This document shows, in pieces, positions 25,347 through 35,581 of a stretch of 64,000 nucleotides of DNA. Position 1 is the stretch's first letter. Every line of letters starts with the position of its first letter. The notes beneath the pieces are model-generated. The model was not told where the DNA came from and searched no databases. It saw only the letters and a list, made by a program, of their open reading frames with translations. The stretch is from Microvirga sesbaniae. Its GTDB lineage: Bacteria; Pseudomonadota; Alphaproteobacteria; Rhizobiales; Beijerinckiaceae. Made by a program: the position numbers and the translations under genes. The stretch is from NCBI RefSeq assembly GCF_025460805.1, contig NZ_JAMXFJ010000009.1, positions 1 through 64,000 of the forward strand. Direction: 5' to 3'.

Positions 25347-27266
25347 TTACTCCGGAACTCCAAGCTTCCGCCACGCCGCATAGATCCGCGGGCGTTGGGC
25401 CATGTAATCCGGGTGATCGGACTGCTCCAGGGCCCTGTAGCGTGTCAGCGTCATCCACGGCACTGCCCGCAGCCACCTCTCCATCGGTTCACGCGCCTCC
25501 GCCTCGCGTCCAGTGAACACATAGGCCGCCGCCAGCCAGCCATAGGAACTCGGGAAGCCCGGATCGGCATCGATCGCCTTCTGGAATGTCGCAAGGGCGG
25601 CCTGGTCCTGCCCCTGGTGCAACTGCGCGACGCCAATATACAGCAACCAGTACACCAGGAAGGGATCGCGCGGACTGAGGCGGATACCCTGCCGCACATA
25701 GGGTTCCGTCTTCTCCGGCTGGCCTAGGAGAGCCCAGTTCCAGCCGATCTCGGTGTAGGCCGATGCGAGGTTCCGGTTCAGCGACACCGCCCGCTCAGCC
25801 GCCGCAATCGCCTCCTCGCTGCGCCGCTGCGCCCGGCGGAGCAGTGCCTTGTACTGGAAAGCCTGGGCATTGTCCGGTGCCAGGGCGATGGCACGCTCAA
25901 TCAACTCATCGGCCCTTTGCAGGTGATCCCCGTACGCATCTGTCCAGCGGTTGATCACGTCCCGGATGTGGGTGAAGCCTAGGCCCGTGAGGGCGCTCAC
26001 CGCCTGCGGGTCCACCTTGAGCGCCTCCTCGAACAGACGTTGCGCCGCGACGTTGTTGTCCCGGGTCTGGCTTGCATAGATAAGGGCCCAGCCGCGCATG
26101 GCCAGATCCACCGCATCGGGGTTGTCGGGGCGCTCACGCTGGCTGCGGCGGCTCTCGATATTGACGAGCCGCACCTGCAAGGTGGAGGCGATTCCTGCCG
26201 TGATCTCGTCCTGCGTGTTGATCAGGTCGGCCCGCGGGCGGTCGAACTGGTCCGTCCACAAATGCGCTCCGGTCTCGGCATCGATGAGTTGGGCATTCAC
26301 CCGTACCAACTCGGCGCTGCGCCGGGCACTGCCCTCGAGCACGTAGCGCACGCCGAGATCGCGGCCGATCTGCCGGACATCCACCGCCTTCCCCTTGTAG
26401 GTGAAGGCAGTGTTCCGGGCGATGACGAAGCTGCCGTCGATGCGCGACAGCGCCGTTGTCAGATCCTCCGTCAGGCCGTCAGCGAAGTAGTCCTGGTCAG
26501 GATCGCCACTCAGGTTGACGAACGGGAGTACCACAAGGGACAGGCGTGGGGCGGTACGGGGAACGCTGGGCGCTTCGGTGCCAAGAGCGGGAGCCGATGT
26601 GGTAGCAGGTCCGGCGCCGGGATCGGCCGGACCCTGATCTGCGGCGAACCAGACGCCAACGCCGCCGAGTACGGCCAGACCAGCCGTCACAGCCGCTGGA
26701 GGGAGGCGGCGCCACCGGCCTGTTGGTTCGGGGGACGCCTCGGCCGTGTAGGCATCGAAGTGGACCCGATAGCACCTCACCGGACGGGCGATGTTGCGCA
26801 CGCTCTGCTCCCCCAGATCCTCGAAGACCACCGGAAGCCGGTCACGCACCTGGTCACGCACGGAGCGGGAGACGCAGATGCCGCCGACCTCCGCCAGGGC
26901 TTGCAGGCGCGCCGCGATGTTGACGCCGTCGCCCAGGACATCTCCGCCCTCAACGACCACGTCGCCCAGGTTGATGCCGACCCGAAAGCGGATGCGACGA
27001 TCCTCCGGAACCTTGGATTCACGGGCAACGATGGCGAGTTGGAGTTCGACCGCGCAGCGAACCGCCTCGACCGGACTGGCGAACTCGACCAGAAGGCCGT
27101 CGCCCATGGTCTTGACGATCCGCCCCCCGTGGCGGGCAATAGCCGGATCAAGCAGGGTCCGGCGACACACCCTCAGCCGCGCAATCGTGCCTTCCTCGTC
27201 GAGCCCGATCAGCCGCGAGTAGGCCGCTACGTCGGCGCAGACGATGGTCGCTAGCTTGCGCTCCAT
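25347..27266 (-). CDS. Class III adenylate cyclase with TolB-like and TPR domains
   Basis: 639 residues from ATG 27266 (GGAG seven bases upstream); ATG 27278 is an alternative. Domain order: a cyclase homology domain (MERKLATIVCADVAAYSRLIG, then KTMGDGLLVEF and GDGVNIAARLQALAEVGGI), one transmembrane helix near residues 195-215, and a TolB-like/FlgO-like domain (LVVLPFVNLSGDPDQDYFADGLTEDLTTALSRI...). About five TPRs follow to the C-terminus. Both metal-binding aspartates (CADV, GDGL) and the N/R of the NIAAR motif are present, so it should make cAMP. TPRs usually recruit partners. This architecture is widespread in rhizobia; the signal sensed is unknown. Confidence 0.9.
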   Translation of the reverse strand: MERKLATIVCADVAAYSRLIGLDEEGTIARLRVCRRTLLDPAIARHGGRIVKTMGDGLLVEFASPVEAVRCAVELQLAIVARESKVPEDRRIRFRVGINLGDVVVEGGDVLGDGVNIAARLQALAEVGGICVSRSVRDQVRDRLPVVFEDLGEQSVRNIARPVRCYRVHFDAYTAEASPEPTGRWRRLPPAAVTAGLAVLGGVGVWFAADQGPADPGAGPATTSAPALGTEAPSVPRTAPRLSLVVLPFVNLSGDPDQDYFADGLTEDLTTALSRIDGSFVIARNTAFTYKGKAVDVRQIGRDLGVRYVLEGSARRSAELVRVNAQLIDAETGAHLWTDQFDRPRADLINTQDEITAGIASTLQVRLVNIESRRSQRERPDNPDAVDLAMRGWALIYASQTRDNNVAAQRLFEEALKVDPQAVSALTGLGFTHIRDVINRWTDAYGDHLQRADELIERAIALAPDNAQAFQYKALLRRAQRRSEEAIAAAERAVSLNRNLASAYTEIGWNWALLGQPEKTEPYVRQGIRLSPRDPFLVYWLLYIGVAQLHQGQDQAALATFQKAIDADPGFPSSYGWLAAAYVFTGREAEAREPMERWLRAVPWMTLTRYRALEQSDHPDYMAQRPRIYAAWRKLGVPE

Positions 27267-27471
27267 GGAGCGCTCCATCCCTGGTCCAGCCTGACACTCC
27301 GAGCCTACTCCCCGCGGCGCGTCAGGGAAAGGCGGCTTCCCGGCGTTCCGACCTCGCGGGAGCACAGGGGCCAACCGGGGACGGCCGTACCCGGTCCACG
27401 CAGCCGGGAGGGATTTTCAGGCGCTCACGCCCGCCTCATGGCGAACCGCGGCAGGCGGCCCCGATCGGCCG

Positions 27472-27665
27472 TCAGGCGACAGCCCCTGAACGAGTGGGCG
27501 CATGCCGTGCCAGGAGATCGCTGACCAGTTGCTGCCCCTCCTTCGCGAGCGACAGGAGGGTCCCGGAGTTCCGGGTCGAGCCGAAGTACGGCAGAGACCC
27601 AAAGGCGACGTTCAACCCCCGCTGCTCACTTGGTATGTCAATCGCCCGCAAACCGGGCTCCGAAT
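27472..27665 (-). pseudogene. C-terminal gene fragment, possibly LysR-type regulator
   Basis: Between an in-frame TGA (27666-27668) and a stop at 27472 the minus strand reads NSEPGLRAIDIPSEQRGLNV, AFGSLPYFGSTRNSGTLLSL, AKEGQQLVSDLLARHAPTRS and GAVA. The EPGLRAI...L...LL pattern resembles the end of a LysR substrate-binding domain, but the match is weak. There is no start or HTH, so it is at most debris. The rest of 27267-27752 holds no gene apart from the leader of the efflux operon. Confidence 0.3.
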
Positions 27666-27752
27666 TTCACACAAAAGCGTGTGTCGTCTGAACCATGAGG
27701 GGGGTCATGCGTCGTCTCGGCAGTTCAGTGCCTTGAGCGCAGGATGACCTCG

Positions 27753-28937
27753 ATGACCGAAACAGAGCCGACACGCATTCCGTCCAAGCGCGGATTCGCC
27801 TGGATTGTCGTTCTGATCCTCGCGCTCGGCGGCGGCGTTCTGGCCTGGCGGCATTCAGGGCCTTCCGGCGGTGCGGAGCACCGGCAGGCCGCGCAGCTTC
27901 CGGCCGCCGTGCCGGTCGAGGCAAGCGCAGCGGAACTCAAGGACATTCCGATCGACCTGATCGGACTGGGGTCCGTCCAAGCCGCGACCACGGTGACGGT
28001 GCGGAGCCGTGTTGATGGGCAAATCCAGCAAATCGCCTTCGAGGAGGGCAAGATGGTCAAGGAAGGCGACCTCCTGGTGCAGATCGATCCGCGTCCGTTC
28101 CAGGCAGGCCTGGGACAGGCCCAGGCCAAGAAGGCTCAGGACGAGGCCCAGCTTGCCAGCGCCCAGGCGGATCTGGCCCGCACCAATCAGTTGGCCGCCC
28201 GCGACTTTGCCTCCCAGCAGCAGCTCGACACTCAGCGCGCGGCGGTTAGTAGCCTCCAGGCTCAGATCCAGGCGGACCAGGCCGCCATCGACAGCGCTCA
28301 GACGCAGCTCGAATACACGACCATCCGGTCACCCCTCACGGGCCGGGCGGGCTTTCGCCTCATCGATCAGGGCAATATCGTCCATGCCGCTGACCAGAAC
28401 GGCATCGTGGAGATCGCGCAGCTCGAACCTGTGTCCGTGCTCTTCACGGCTTCCGAGGGCGAACTTCCGGCCATCAACAAGGCGGTGGCCCAGGGTCCTC
28501 TGAAGGTCTGGGCTCTGTCGACCGACGGCAAGGACACCCTGGCGGAGGGATCCTTGAGCCTCGTGAACAACCAGGTCGATACGCAAAGCGGCACCATTCG
28601 TCTCAAGGCAGCCTTCGAGAACAAGGATCACGCCCTCTGGCCGGGACAATCCGTCGATACCCGACTGAGGGTCAACGTCATGAAGAATGTCCTGTCCGTT
28701 CCTGACACGGCGGTTCAGCGCGGCCCGCAGGGTCTGCTCGCCTATGTGGTCAAGCCGGACAACACGGTCGAGCCGCGGCCCTTGAAGGTGGGGCCGATCA
28801 CGAAAGGGCAGGCTGTCATCGAAGAGGGTCTCAAGGCCGGTGAGCAAGTTGTCACGGCGGGTCACTACCGCCTTGGCCCTGGAGCGAGGGTTGAGGTGAA
28901 GAACGCCGTTGCCCAGCAGACCGCCGTCAGGGATTGA
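27753..28937 (+). CDS. RND efflux periplasmic adaptor (membrane fusion protein, MdtA-like)
   Basis: 394 residues from ATG 27753, chosen for AGGA eight bases upstream; ATG 27744 is also in frame. An uncleaved membrane anchor (about residues 14-33) is followed by the lipoyl half-motif VTVRSRVDGQIQQIAFEEGKMVKEGDLLVQIDPRPF, a coiled-coil hairpin (about 110-175: AQAKKAQDEAQLASAQADLARTNQLA...), the second lipoyl half TTIRSPLTGRAGFRLIDQGNIV, and beta-barrel/membrane-proximal domains. It links the RND pump to an outer-membrane channel. There is no TolC gene here. The pump gene follows after four bases. Confidence 0.93.
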   Translation: MTETEPTRIPSKRGFAWIVVLILALGGGVLAWRHSGPSGGAEHRQAAQLPAAVPVEASAAELKDIPIDLIGLGSVQAATTVTVRSRVDGQIQQIAFEEGKMVKEGDLLVQIDPRPFQAGLGQAQAKKAQDEAQLASAQADLARTNQLAARDFASQQQLDTQRAAVSSLQAQIQADQAAIDSAQTQLEYTTIRSPLTGRAGFRLIDQGNIVHAADQNGIVEIAQLEPVSVLFTASEGELPAINKAVAQGPLKVWALSTDGKDTLAEGSLSLVNNQVDTQSGTIRLKAAFENKDHALWPGQSVDTRLRVNVMKNVLSVPDTAVQRGPQGLLAYVVKPDNTVEPRPLKVGPITKGQAVIEEGLKAGEQVVTAGHYRLGPGARVEVKNAVAQQTAVRD

Positions 28938-28941
28938 GGAC

Positions 28942-31900
28942 ATGGGCGGCATCTCGGCTCCATTCATTCGCTACCCGGTTGCAACCACCTTGGTGATGGT
29001 CGGGATCTTGTTCGTAGGCTTGATTGCCTATCCGTTCCTGCCGGTTGCGCCCTTGCCGCAAGTCGATTTTCCAACCATCCAGGTCTCGGCCTCGCTCCCG
29101 GGCGCCAGTCCTGAGACGATGGCGTCCTCGGTGGCGCAACCGCTCGAGCGACAGTTCTCCCAGATTCCGGGCGTGTCGCAGATGTCCTCCACGAGTGCGC
29201 TTGGCTCCACCTCGATCACGGTGCAGTTCGACCTGAACCGCGACATCGACGCGGCCGCGCAGGACATTCAGGCGGCCATCAGCGCCGCCGGCGGCCAATT
29301 GCCCAAGAATCTGCCGAGCCCTCCCACCTATCGAAAGGTCAACCCGGCCGACACGCCGATCATGATCATTTCGGCCACATCCGACACGCTGCCGCTGACG
29401 GAGGTGGACGACAATGCCGACACCAAGCTCGCCCAGCAGATGAGCCAGATCGCCGGCGTCGCGCAGGTGATCATCGGCGGCGAGCAGAAGCCTGCCGTTC
29501 GGGTTCAGCTCGATCCGGCGAAGCTTGCCGCCAAGGATCTTTCGCTCGATGCGATTCGAGGGCAGCTGGAAGTTGCCACCGTCGACAGCCCCAAGGGAAC
29601 GATCGACGGAGCGACCCGCAGCTTCACCATCTACGCCAACGACCAGTTGACCCGGGCCGAAGAGTGGAACGACGTCATCGTCGCCTACCGGAATGGGGCG
29701 CCCATCCGAGTTCGCGACATTGGCCAAGCGGTCTCAGGGCCGGAGGATGCCAGGAAAGCCGCCTGGGCCAACGGCAAGCGTGGCGTGTTCCTCATCGTGT
29801 TCAAGCAGCCGGGCGCCAACGTGATCGAGACCGTCGACCGGGTGAAGGCCGAGCTGCCGCGCCTTCAGGCGGCGATTCCACCCGCCATCAAGGTGGAGGT
29901 CCTGAGTGACCGTACCCAAACCATTCGGGCCTCCGTCAAGGACGTGCAGCTCACCCTGCTTTTGACCATCGGCCTCGTGGTCATGGTCATCTTCCTGTTC
30001 CTCCGCAAGCTATGGGCTACGATCATTCCAAGTGTCACGGTGCCACTCGCCCTGCTCGGCACGGCGGCGCTCATGTACCTGCTGGGCTACAGCCTCGACA
30101 ATCTCTCCCTCATGGCCCTCACCATCGCGGTGGGCTTCGTGGTCGACGACGCCATCGTCATGCTGGAGAATATCGTCCGTCACGTCGAGGCGGGCGAGAG
30201 GCCCATGGATGCCGCCTACAAGGGCTCGTCGGAAATTGGCTTCACGATTCTCTCCATCAGCATCTCTCTGGTTGCCGTCTTCATTCCTCTCCTGCTCATG
30301 GGCGGCATTATCGGACGGCTGTTCCGGGAGTTTGCCGTGGTGGTGACAATGACAATCGCGGTCTCCGCCTTCGTATCACTCACGCTGATACCCATGATGG
30401 CTTCCCGCCTGCTCAGGCCCGAAGCGGAGGGGCAGGGCCATGGGCGTCTCTACAACCTCATGGAGCGCTTCTTCGCGGCTCTCGAACACGCCTACGAGCG
30501 TGGCCTCGACACGGTGCTGCGCTTCCGTTTTTTCACGCTCCTCGTCTTCTTCGCCACCTTGGGGGCAACAATCTACCTGTTCATGGGGATCCCGAAGGGG
30601 TTCTTCCCGCAGCAGGACACGGGATTCCTGCAGGGCACCTCCGAGGCCGCGCAGGACATCTCCTTCCAGGAGATGATGCGTCGGCAGGAGGCGCTCGGCG
30701 AGATCGTGGGCCGCGATCCGGATGTCGCGAGCTACGCCATGCAGATCGGAGCGGGTGGCGGCGCCTCGACCACCAATAGCGGGCGCATCTACATCACCCT
30801 CAGGCCCAAAGAGGAGCGCCAGGCCTCGGCGCAGGACATCATTGCGCGGCTTCGCCCGCAGCTCGACAAGGTGGAGGGCGCACGCCTCTTCCTGCAGGCC
30901 TCACAGGACATCAACGTGGGCGGGCGCCAGTCGCGCACCCAGTACCAGTACACTCTTCAGGACGCCAATCTGGACGAACTCGACGAATGGGCTCCGAAGG
31001 TTCTCGACAAGCTGAAGTCGATTCAACAGCTGCGCGATGTGGCAACGGACCAGCAGACGGGCGGCACAACCCTGACCCTCACCATCGATCGCGATCAGGC
31101 TGCCCGTTTCGGCATCACGCCTCAGCTGATCGACGACACTCTCTACAGCGCCTTCGGCCAGCGTCAGGTGACTCAATACTTCACCCAGCTCAACAGCTAC
31201 CGGGTGATCATGGAGATCCTGCCGGAGCTTCAGGGGGAAACCGAGACCCTCGATCGGATCTATCTGACATCGCCGTTGACGGGCCAGCAGGTGCCTCTCT
31301 CCACCTTCGCCAAATGGACGACCCGTAAGACCGCGCCTCTGTCCATCAGCCATCAGGGTCAGTTCCCGGCAGTGACCATCAGCTTCAACCTGGCGGAAGG
31401 CGTGTCGCTTGGCGAGGCGACGCAGGCCGTTCAGCGTGCGGAAGGCGAACTCGGCAAACCTCCCTCCCTGGTCGGCAGCTTCCAGGGCAATGCTCAGGCC
31501 TTCCAGCAGTCGCTGTCCACCGTACCGCTCCTCATCGGGGCGGCGCTCGTGGTGGTCTACCTGATCCTCGGTATTTTGTACGAGAGCTATATCCACCCGA
31601 TCACGATCCTGTCGACGCTGCCCTCCGCAGGACTTGGTGCGTTGGCGACACTGCTTCTGTTCGGGTTCGACTTCAGCCTGATCGCCCTGATCGGCATCAT
31701 CCTGCTCATCGGCATCGTGAAGAAGAACGGCATCATGCTGGTGGACTTTGCCATCACGGCGGAGCGGGAGGAGGGCCTCTCAAGCCAGGAAGCCATCCGC
31801 AAGGCCGCTCTCCTCCGGTTCCGGCCTATCATGATGACCACCATGGCGGCGCTGCTCGGCGGCGTGCCGCTCGTGCTGGGGCATGGAACGGGAGCCGAAA

Positions 31901-32094
31901 TCCGCCAACCTCTGGGTTACGCCATGGTCGGCGGCCTGATTGTCAGCCAGGCTCTGACTCTTTTCACCACGCCGGTGATCTATCTCTACCTCGACGGGCT
32001 CTCAACGGCAGCCCGATCCTGGTGGTCAGGGACAGGCGGGGCTGTCGCAGATCGCGAGACGAAACCGGAGCCCATGTCACAGGCTGCAGAGTGA
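28942..32094 (+). CDS. RND multidrug efflux permease (MdtB/MdtC-like)
   Basis: 1050 residues, the standard HAE1 length. It starts MGGISAPFIRYPVATTLVMVGILFVGLIAYPFLPVAPLPQVDFPTI. The proton-relay aspartates are in GFVVDDAIVMLENIV (D402, D403), and two six-helix halves flank large periplasmic loops. PLPQVDFPTIQVSA and GGTTLTLTIDRDQAARFGIT indicate the MdtBC subclass, but only one permease is present, so it is probably a homotrimer. It exports drugs, detergents or bile-salt-like compounds using the proton gradient. The operon has only adaptor and pump, with no local regulator that I can identify. Confidence 0.95.
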   Translation: MGGISAPFIRYPVATTLVMVGILFVGLIAYPFLPVAPLPQVDFPTIQVSASLPGASPETMASSVAQPLERQFSQIPGVSQMSSTSALGSTSITVQFDLNRDIDAAAQDIQAAISAAGGQLPKNLPSPPTYRKVNPADTPIMIISATSDTLPLTEVDDNADTKLAQQMSQIAGVAQVIIGGEQKPAVRVQLDPAKLAAKDLSLDAIRGQLEVATVDSPKGTIDGATRSFTIYANDQLTRAEEWNDVIVAYRNGAPIRVRDIGQAVSGPEDARKAAWANGKRGVFLIVFKQPGANVIETVDRVKAELPRLQAAIPPAIKVEVLSDRTQTIRASVKDVQLTLLLTIGLVVMVIFLFLRKLWATIIPSVTVPLALLGTAALMYLLGYSLDNLSLMALTIAVGFVVDDAIVMLENIVRHVEAGERPMDAAYKGSSEIGFTILSISISLVAVFIPLLLMGGIIGRLFREFAVVVTMTIAVSAFVSLTLIPMMASRLLRPEAEGQGHGRLYNLMERFFAALEHAYERGLDTVLRFRFFTLLVFFATLGATIYLFMGIPKGFFPQQDTGFLQGTSEAAQDISFQEMMRRQEALGEIVGRDPDVASYAMQIGAGGGASTTNSGRIYITLRPKEERQASAQDIIARLRPQLDKVEGARLFLQASQDINVGGRQSRTQYQYTLQDANLDELDEWAPKVLDKLKSIQQLRDVATDQQTGGTTLTLTIDRDQAARFGITPQLIDDTLYSAFGQRQVTQYFTQLNSYRVIMEILPELQGETETLDRIYLTSPLTGQQVPLSTFAKWTTRKTAPLSISHQGQFPAVTISFNLAEGVSLGEATQAVQRAEGELGKPPSLVGSFQGNAQAFQQSLSTVPLLIGAALVVVYLILGILYESYIHPITILSTLPSAGLGALATLLLFGFDFSLIALIGIILLIGIVKKNGIMLVDFAITAEREEGLSSQEAIRKAALLRFRPIMMTTMAALLGGVPLVLGHGTGAEIRQPLGYAMVGGLIVSQALTLFTTPVIYLYLDGLSTAARSWWSGTGGAVADRETKPEPMSQAAE

Positions 32095-32125
32095 CAGGCT
32101 CATGATCGATGCAGGAGAAGTACCC

Positions 32126-32296
32126 GTGCCTTTGAAAGGCCGATCCGCTCTGGTGACGGGCGGTTCGTCCGGCATCGGCGCCGCGGTTGCGCAAGCGCTT
32201 GCGGCGGCCGGAGCCAAGGTGGCGGTCCTTTCGGATCACAAGCCATACTTCAGGGAGGGTCACGTTTCAGGGGGCAGACCACGAAGGCTTGGATGA
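32126..32296 (+). pseudogene. Truncated short-chain dehydrogenase, N-terminal remnant
   Basis: GTG 32126 has AGGAGAA six bases upstream and opens PLKGRSALVTGGSSGIGAAVAQALAAAGAKVAVL, the first beta-alpha-beta of an SDR with the TGxxxGIG cofactor motif. After about 35 residues the sequence becomes unrelated and stops at 32296. The catalytic YxxxK part is absent. A full gene once probably continued the efflux operon, since the start lies only 31 bases after the pump stop. The remainder to 32437 has no gene. Confidence 0.65.
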
Positions 32297-32437
32297 TGCA
32301 TCCGCGGGTTTCGCCCCCATCGTATTGATCTGCCCATGGCATCACCCGCGACCTGGGCACGGCGACGAACTTCGGGCAGGGAGGCAGGAGACGCCCGCGT
32401 GTGCGTTGCGCTCACGGGGCGTCCCCTGCCGTATGCT

Positions 32438-34627
32438 TCATGACGCGCCGGGGAGCTGCGTGATCAGCTTGTCGAGGGTGATCGGATAGCTCCGCACGCG
32501 GATACCGGTCGCGTTGTAGACCGCGTTGGCGACGGCCGCGCCGACGCCACACAGCCCAAGTTCGCCGACACCTTTCGCCTTCATCGGTGAGGACATCGGA
32601 TCGACCTCGTCGAGGAAGATCACCTCCTGGTGCGGGATGTCGGCATGGACCGGAACCTCGTAGCCCGCGAGGTCGTGGTTGACGAAGAAGCCGCGCCGCG
32701 TATCGACGGCGAGTTCCTCCATCAGGGCGCCTCCGACACCCATCGTCATGGCGCCGATCACCTGGCTGCGCGCCGTCTTCGGGTTGAGGATGCGGCCTGC
32801 CGCGCACACCGAGAGCATGCGCCGCACGCGGGTCTCGGCAGTCGCGGCGTCAACGGCCACCTCGACGAAATGGGCCGCAAAGGTCGATTGCTGATGCGTC
32901 TTCTTGAGGTTGCCGAACTCGATCGTGTCCTCCACGACGAGTTCACCATCGCTGGCCGCCTGGGCCAGGGACACACGCCGATCGCCCGACCGGACCTCGC
33001 CATCGGCAAAGACGGCGTCCTTGGAATTGAACCCGAGGCGCTGCGCGACCGTCTCGCGGAGCTTGACGCAAGCGGCATAGACACCGGCCGTCGCGCTGTT
33101 GGCCCCCCACTGGCCGCCCGAACCTGCCGAGACCGGGAACGAAGAGTCGCCAAGACGAACCGAGATCCTCTCGATCGGGAGACCCATCATCTCGGCGGCG
33201 GTCTGGGCGATGATCGTGTAGCTGCCGGTCCCGATATCGGTCATGTCGGTTTCGACCGTGACGACTCCGCGACGGTCCAGCCTCACCCTGGCACCCGACT
33301 TCATGGTCAGGTTGTTGCGGAAGCCGGCCGCGACCCCGATGCCTTTGAGCCAGCGCCCGTCCCGCGCGGTCCCGGGACGAGCGTCGCGGGCCGCCCAGCC
33401 GAAGCGCCCGGCGCCGACGCGCAGGCATTCCACGAGCTGGCGATGCGAGAACGGCCGGGCGGGATTGCCCGGGTCGACCTGCGTGTCGTTGATGACCCGG
33501 AACTCGATCGGATCGAGGCCAAGCCTCTCGGCCATTTCATCCATGGCGATCTCGAGTGCCATCAGGCCGGGCGCCTCGCCCGGGGCCCGCATGGCGTTGC
33601 CCTCGGGCAGGTCGAGCGTCGCAAGACGGTTGCCGGTCAGGCGGTGGGCACCGGCATAGAGCAGCTTGGTCTGATCCACGGCGTTCTCGGGATCACCGTC
33701 CGGCAGGTTCCCTGACCAGCCCTCATGCGCGATGGCGGTGATCCTGCCGTCTCGCCCAGCGCCGATCCGGATGCGCTGGATGGTCGCCGGCCGATGGGTG
33801 GTGTTGTTCATGAGGAACGGCCTCGGCAGCGCGATCTTCACGGGCCGTCCGGCGGCGCGAGATCCAAGTGCAGCCAGGATCATGTCCGACCGGACGAACA
33901 GCTTCGACCCGAACCCGCCTCCGATATAGGGGGAGATCACGCGCACGTTCGCCGGGGGGATCTTGAGTGTCTTCGCGACGTCGCCGACGCTCCAGGCGAT
34001 CATCTGGTTGGACGTCCAGATCGTCAGCTTGTCGCCGTCCCAGGCGGCCAGCGACGCATGCGGCTCCATCATGGCGTGCGATTGGTCCGGGGTGGTGTAG
34101 GTTTCATCGAGGCGCACGGCCGCCTCGGCGAAAGCCGTCTCGAACTCACCGACCTTCACGTCGGACTCGGTCGGCCCGAGGCCATCCTTCTCGGCGGTGA
34201 GGTCGAACCGGCCCTCGGCCTCCTCGTAGGTGACGTGCACGAGCGCCGCGGCGGCGCGGGCCTGTTCGAAGGTCTCGGCCACCACGACGGCAATGGCCTG
34301 ATGGTAATGCTCGACCTCGGGGCCACCCAGGAGCGTTGCCGTGTTCCGCGACCCCTTCCCGAGCTGACCGGCCTCCTTGGCCGTCACGATGGCGACCACA
34401 CCCGGTGCCGTGCGGGCCCGCGAGAGATCCATCGAGGCGATCCGTCCCTTGGCGATGGTCGATCCGACCGGGTAGCCGTAAGCCAGCCTCGCATGAGGAT
34501 CGTGCCATTCATAGGCATAGGTCGCGGCGCCCGTGACCTTGAGAGGGCCATCGACCCTGTTGACAGGCTGCCCCACGACCTTGAGCTGGTCGATCGGATT
34601 CGTAGTCTCCGGCTTGTCGAACTTCAT
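32438..34627 (-). CDS. paoC: Aldehyde oxidoreductase, molybdenum-cofactor-binding subunit (PaoC-like)
   Basis: 729 residues of the xanthine oxidase family large subunit. Features: VVGQPVNRVDGPLKVTGAATYAYE near the N-terminus, ISPYIGGGFGSKLF for molybdopterin binding, GNAMRAPGEAPGLMALE, and KGVGELGLCGVGAAVANAVYNA, in which the glutamate is the expected active-site base. By family it oxidises aldehydes, especially aromatic ones, to acids in the periplasm. It is the last gene of paoA-paoB-paoC, three bases after paoB. The length matches E. coli PaoC (about 730). Confidence 0.93.
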   Translation of the reverse strand: MKFDKPETTNPIDQLKVVGQPVNRVDGPLKVTGAATYAYEWHDPHARLAYGYPVGSTIAKGRIASMDLSRARTAPGVVAIVTAKEAGQLGKGSRNTATLLGGPEVEHYHQAIAVVVAETFEQARAAAALVHVTYEEAEGRFDLTAEKDGLGPTESDVKVGEFETAFAEAAVRLDETYTTPDQSHAMMEPHASLAAWDGDKLTIWTSNQMIAWSVGDVAKTLKIPPANVRVISPYIGGGFGSKLFVRSDMILAALGSRAAGRPVKIALPRPFLMNNTTHRPATIQRIRIGAGRDGRITAIAHEGWSGNLPDGDPENAVDQTKLLYAGAHRLTGNRLATLDLPEGNAMRAPGEAPGLMALEIAMDEMAERLGLDPIEFRVINDTQVDPGNPARPFSHRQLVECLRVGAGRFGWAARDARPGTARDGRWLKGIGVAAGFRNNLTMKSGARVRLDRRGVVTVETDMTDIGTGSYTIIAQTAAEMMGLPIERISVRLGDSSFPVSAGSGGQWGANSATAGVYAACVKLRETVAQRLGFNSKDAVFADGEVRSGDRRVSLAQAASDGELVVEDTIEFGNLKKTHQQSTFAAHFVEVAVDAATAETRVRRMLSVCAAGRILNPKTARSQVIGAMTMGVGGALMEELAVDTRRGFFVNHDLAGYEVPVHADIPHQEVIFLDEVDPMSSPMKAKGVGELGLCGVGAAVANAVYNATGIRVRSYPITLDKLITQLPGAS

Positions 34628-34630
34628 GCC

Positions 34631-35581
34631 TCAGCTCCTCGCCTCGTCCAGTACGGAGCCGAGCGTCCGCTCGACCAACGGCACCTTGAATGCGTTCTCG
34701 TGGGTTGGTGTCGCGCCAGCCAGCAACCGCTCCGCGGCAACCTTTGCGCCGCGCGGAAGCTCGGACTCGGCGGCCTCGACCCGCCAGGGCTTGTGCGCGA
34801 CGCCCCCCACCGCTATGCGACCCGTGCCGTCCTGCTGGATGACGGCAGCCACTGACACCAGGGCGAAGGCATAGGACGCGCGATCACGAACCTTGCGGTA
34901 GAGATGCTTGCCGCCAACGGGCGCGGGCAGCGTGACCGCCGTGATGAATTCACCCCGTTCCAGCACGGTCTCGATCTGGGGCGTATCGCCGGGCAGGCGA
35001 TGGAATTCGGCAACCGGGATCCGGCGCGTCGTGGCATCGGGCTTCACCGTCTCGACCGTTGCGTCGAGGACCCGCATGGCGACCGCCATGTCCGACGGGT
35101 TCGTGGCGATGCAGGCCTCGCTCGTGCCGACGATGCCGAGCTGGCGGGAGAACCCGCCGATGGCGGAGCAGCCCGAGCCGGGCTGACGCTTGTTGCAGGG
35201 CTGGGCCGTGTCATAGAAGTAGGGGCACCGGGTACGCTGGAGCAGGTTGCCGGCCGTGGTGGCCCGGTTGCGAAGCTGCCCGGACGCTCCGGCAAGGATC
35301 GCCCGCGAGAGCACGCCGTAGTCGCGCCGCACCCGCTCGTCGGCGGCGAGGTCGGTGTTGCGCACCAGCGCCCCGATCCGCAATCCGCCCTCGGAAGTGG
35401 CCTCGATCGTGTCGAGTCCGAGCCCGTTCACATCGATCAGGTGCGCAGGCGTCTCGATCTCGAGCTTCATCAGGTCGAGCAAGTTGGTGCCGCCCGCAAT
35501 GAACTTCGCATCGGGATTGGCCGCAGCGGCGGCGGCCGCCTGAACGGGCGACGTCGCACGCTCGTAGGTAAACGCCCTCAT
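34631..35581 (-). CDS. paoB: Aldehyde oxidoreductase, FAD-binding subunit (PaoB-like)
   Basis: 316 residues of the CO-dehydrogenase flavoprotein family. FAD contacts are [19 protein letters not shown] and [17 protein letters not shown]. The segment [25 protein letters not shown] contains the cysteine cluster that in E. coli PaoB carries an extra [4Fe-4S] cluster, which marks it as PaoB rather than ordinary xanthine dehydrogenase FAD subunits. It passes electrons from the FeS subunit to FAD. Its ATG overlaps the paoA stop by four bases (ATGA), so translation is coupled. Confidence 0.93.
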   Translation of the reverse strand: MRAFTYERATSPVQAAAAAAANPDAKFIAGGTNLLDLMKLEIETPAHLIDVNGLGLDTIEATSEGGLRIGALVRNTDLAADERVRRDYGVLSRAILAGASGQLRNRATTAGNLLQRTRCPYFYDTAQPCNKRQPGSGCSAIGGFSRQLGIVGTSEACIATNPSDMAVAMRVLDATVETVKPDATTRRIPVAEFHRLPGDTPQIETVLERGEFITAVTLPAPVGGKHLYRKVRDRASYAFALVSVAAVIQQDGTGRIAVGGVAHKPWRVEAAESELPRGAKVAAERLLAGATPTHENAFKVPLVERTLGSVLDEARS

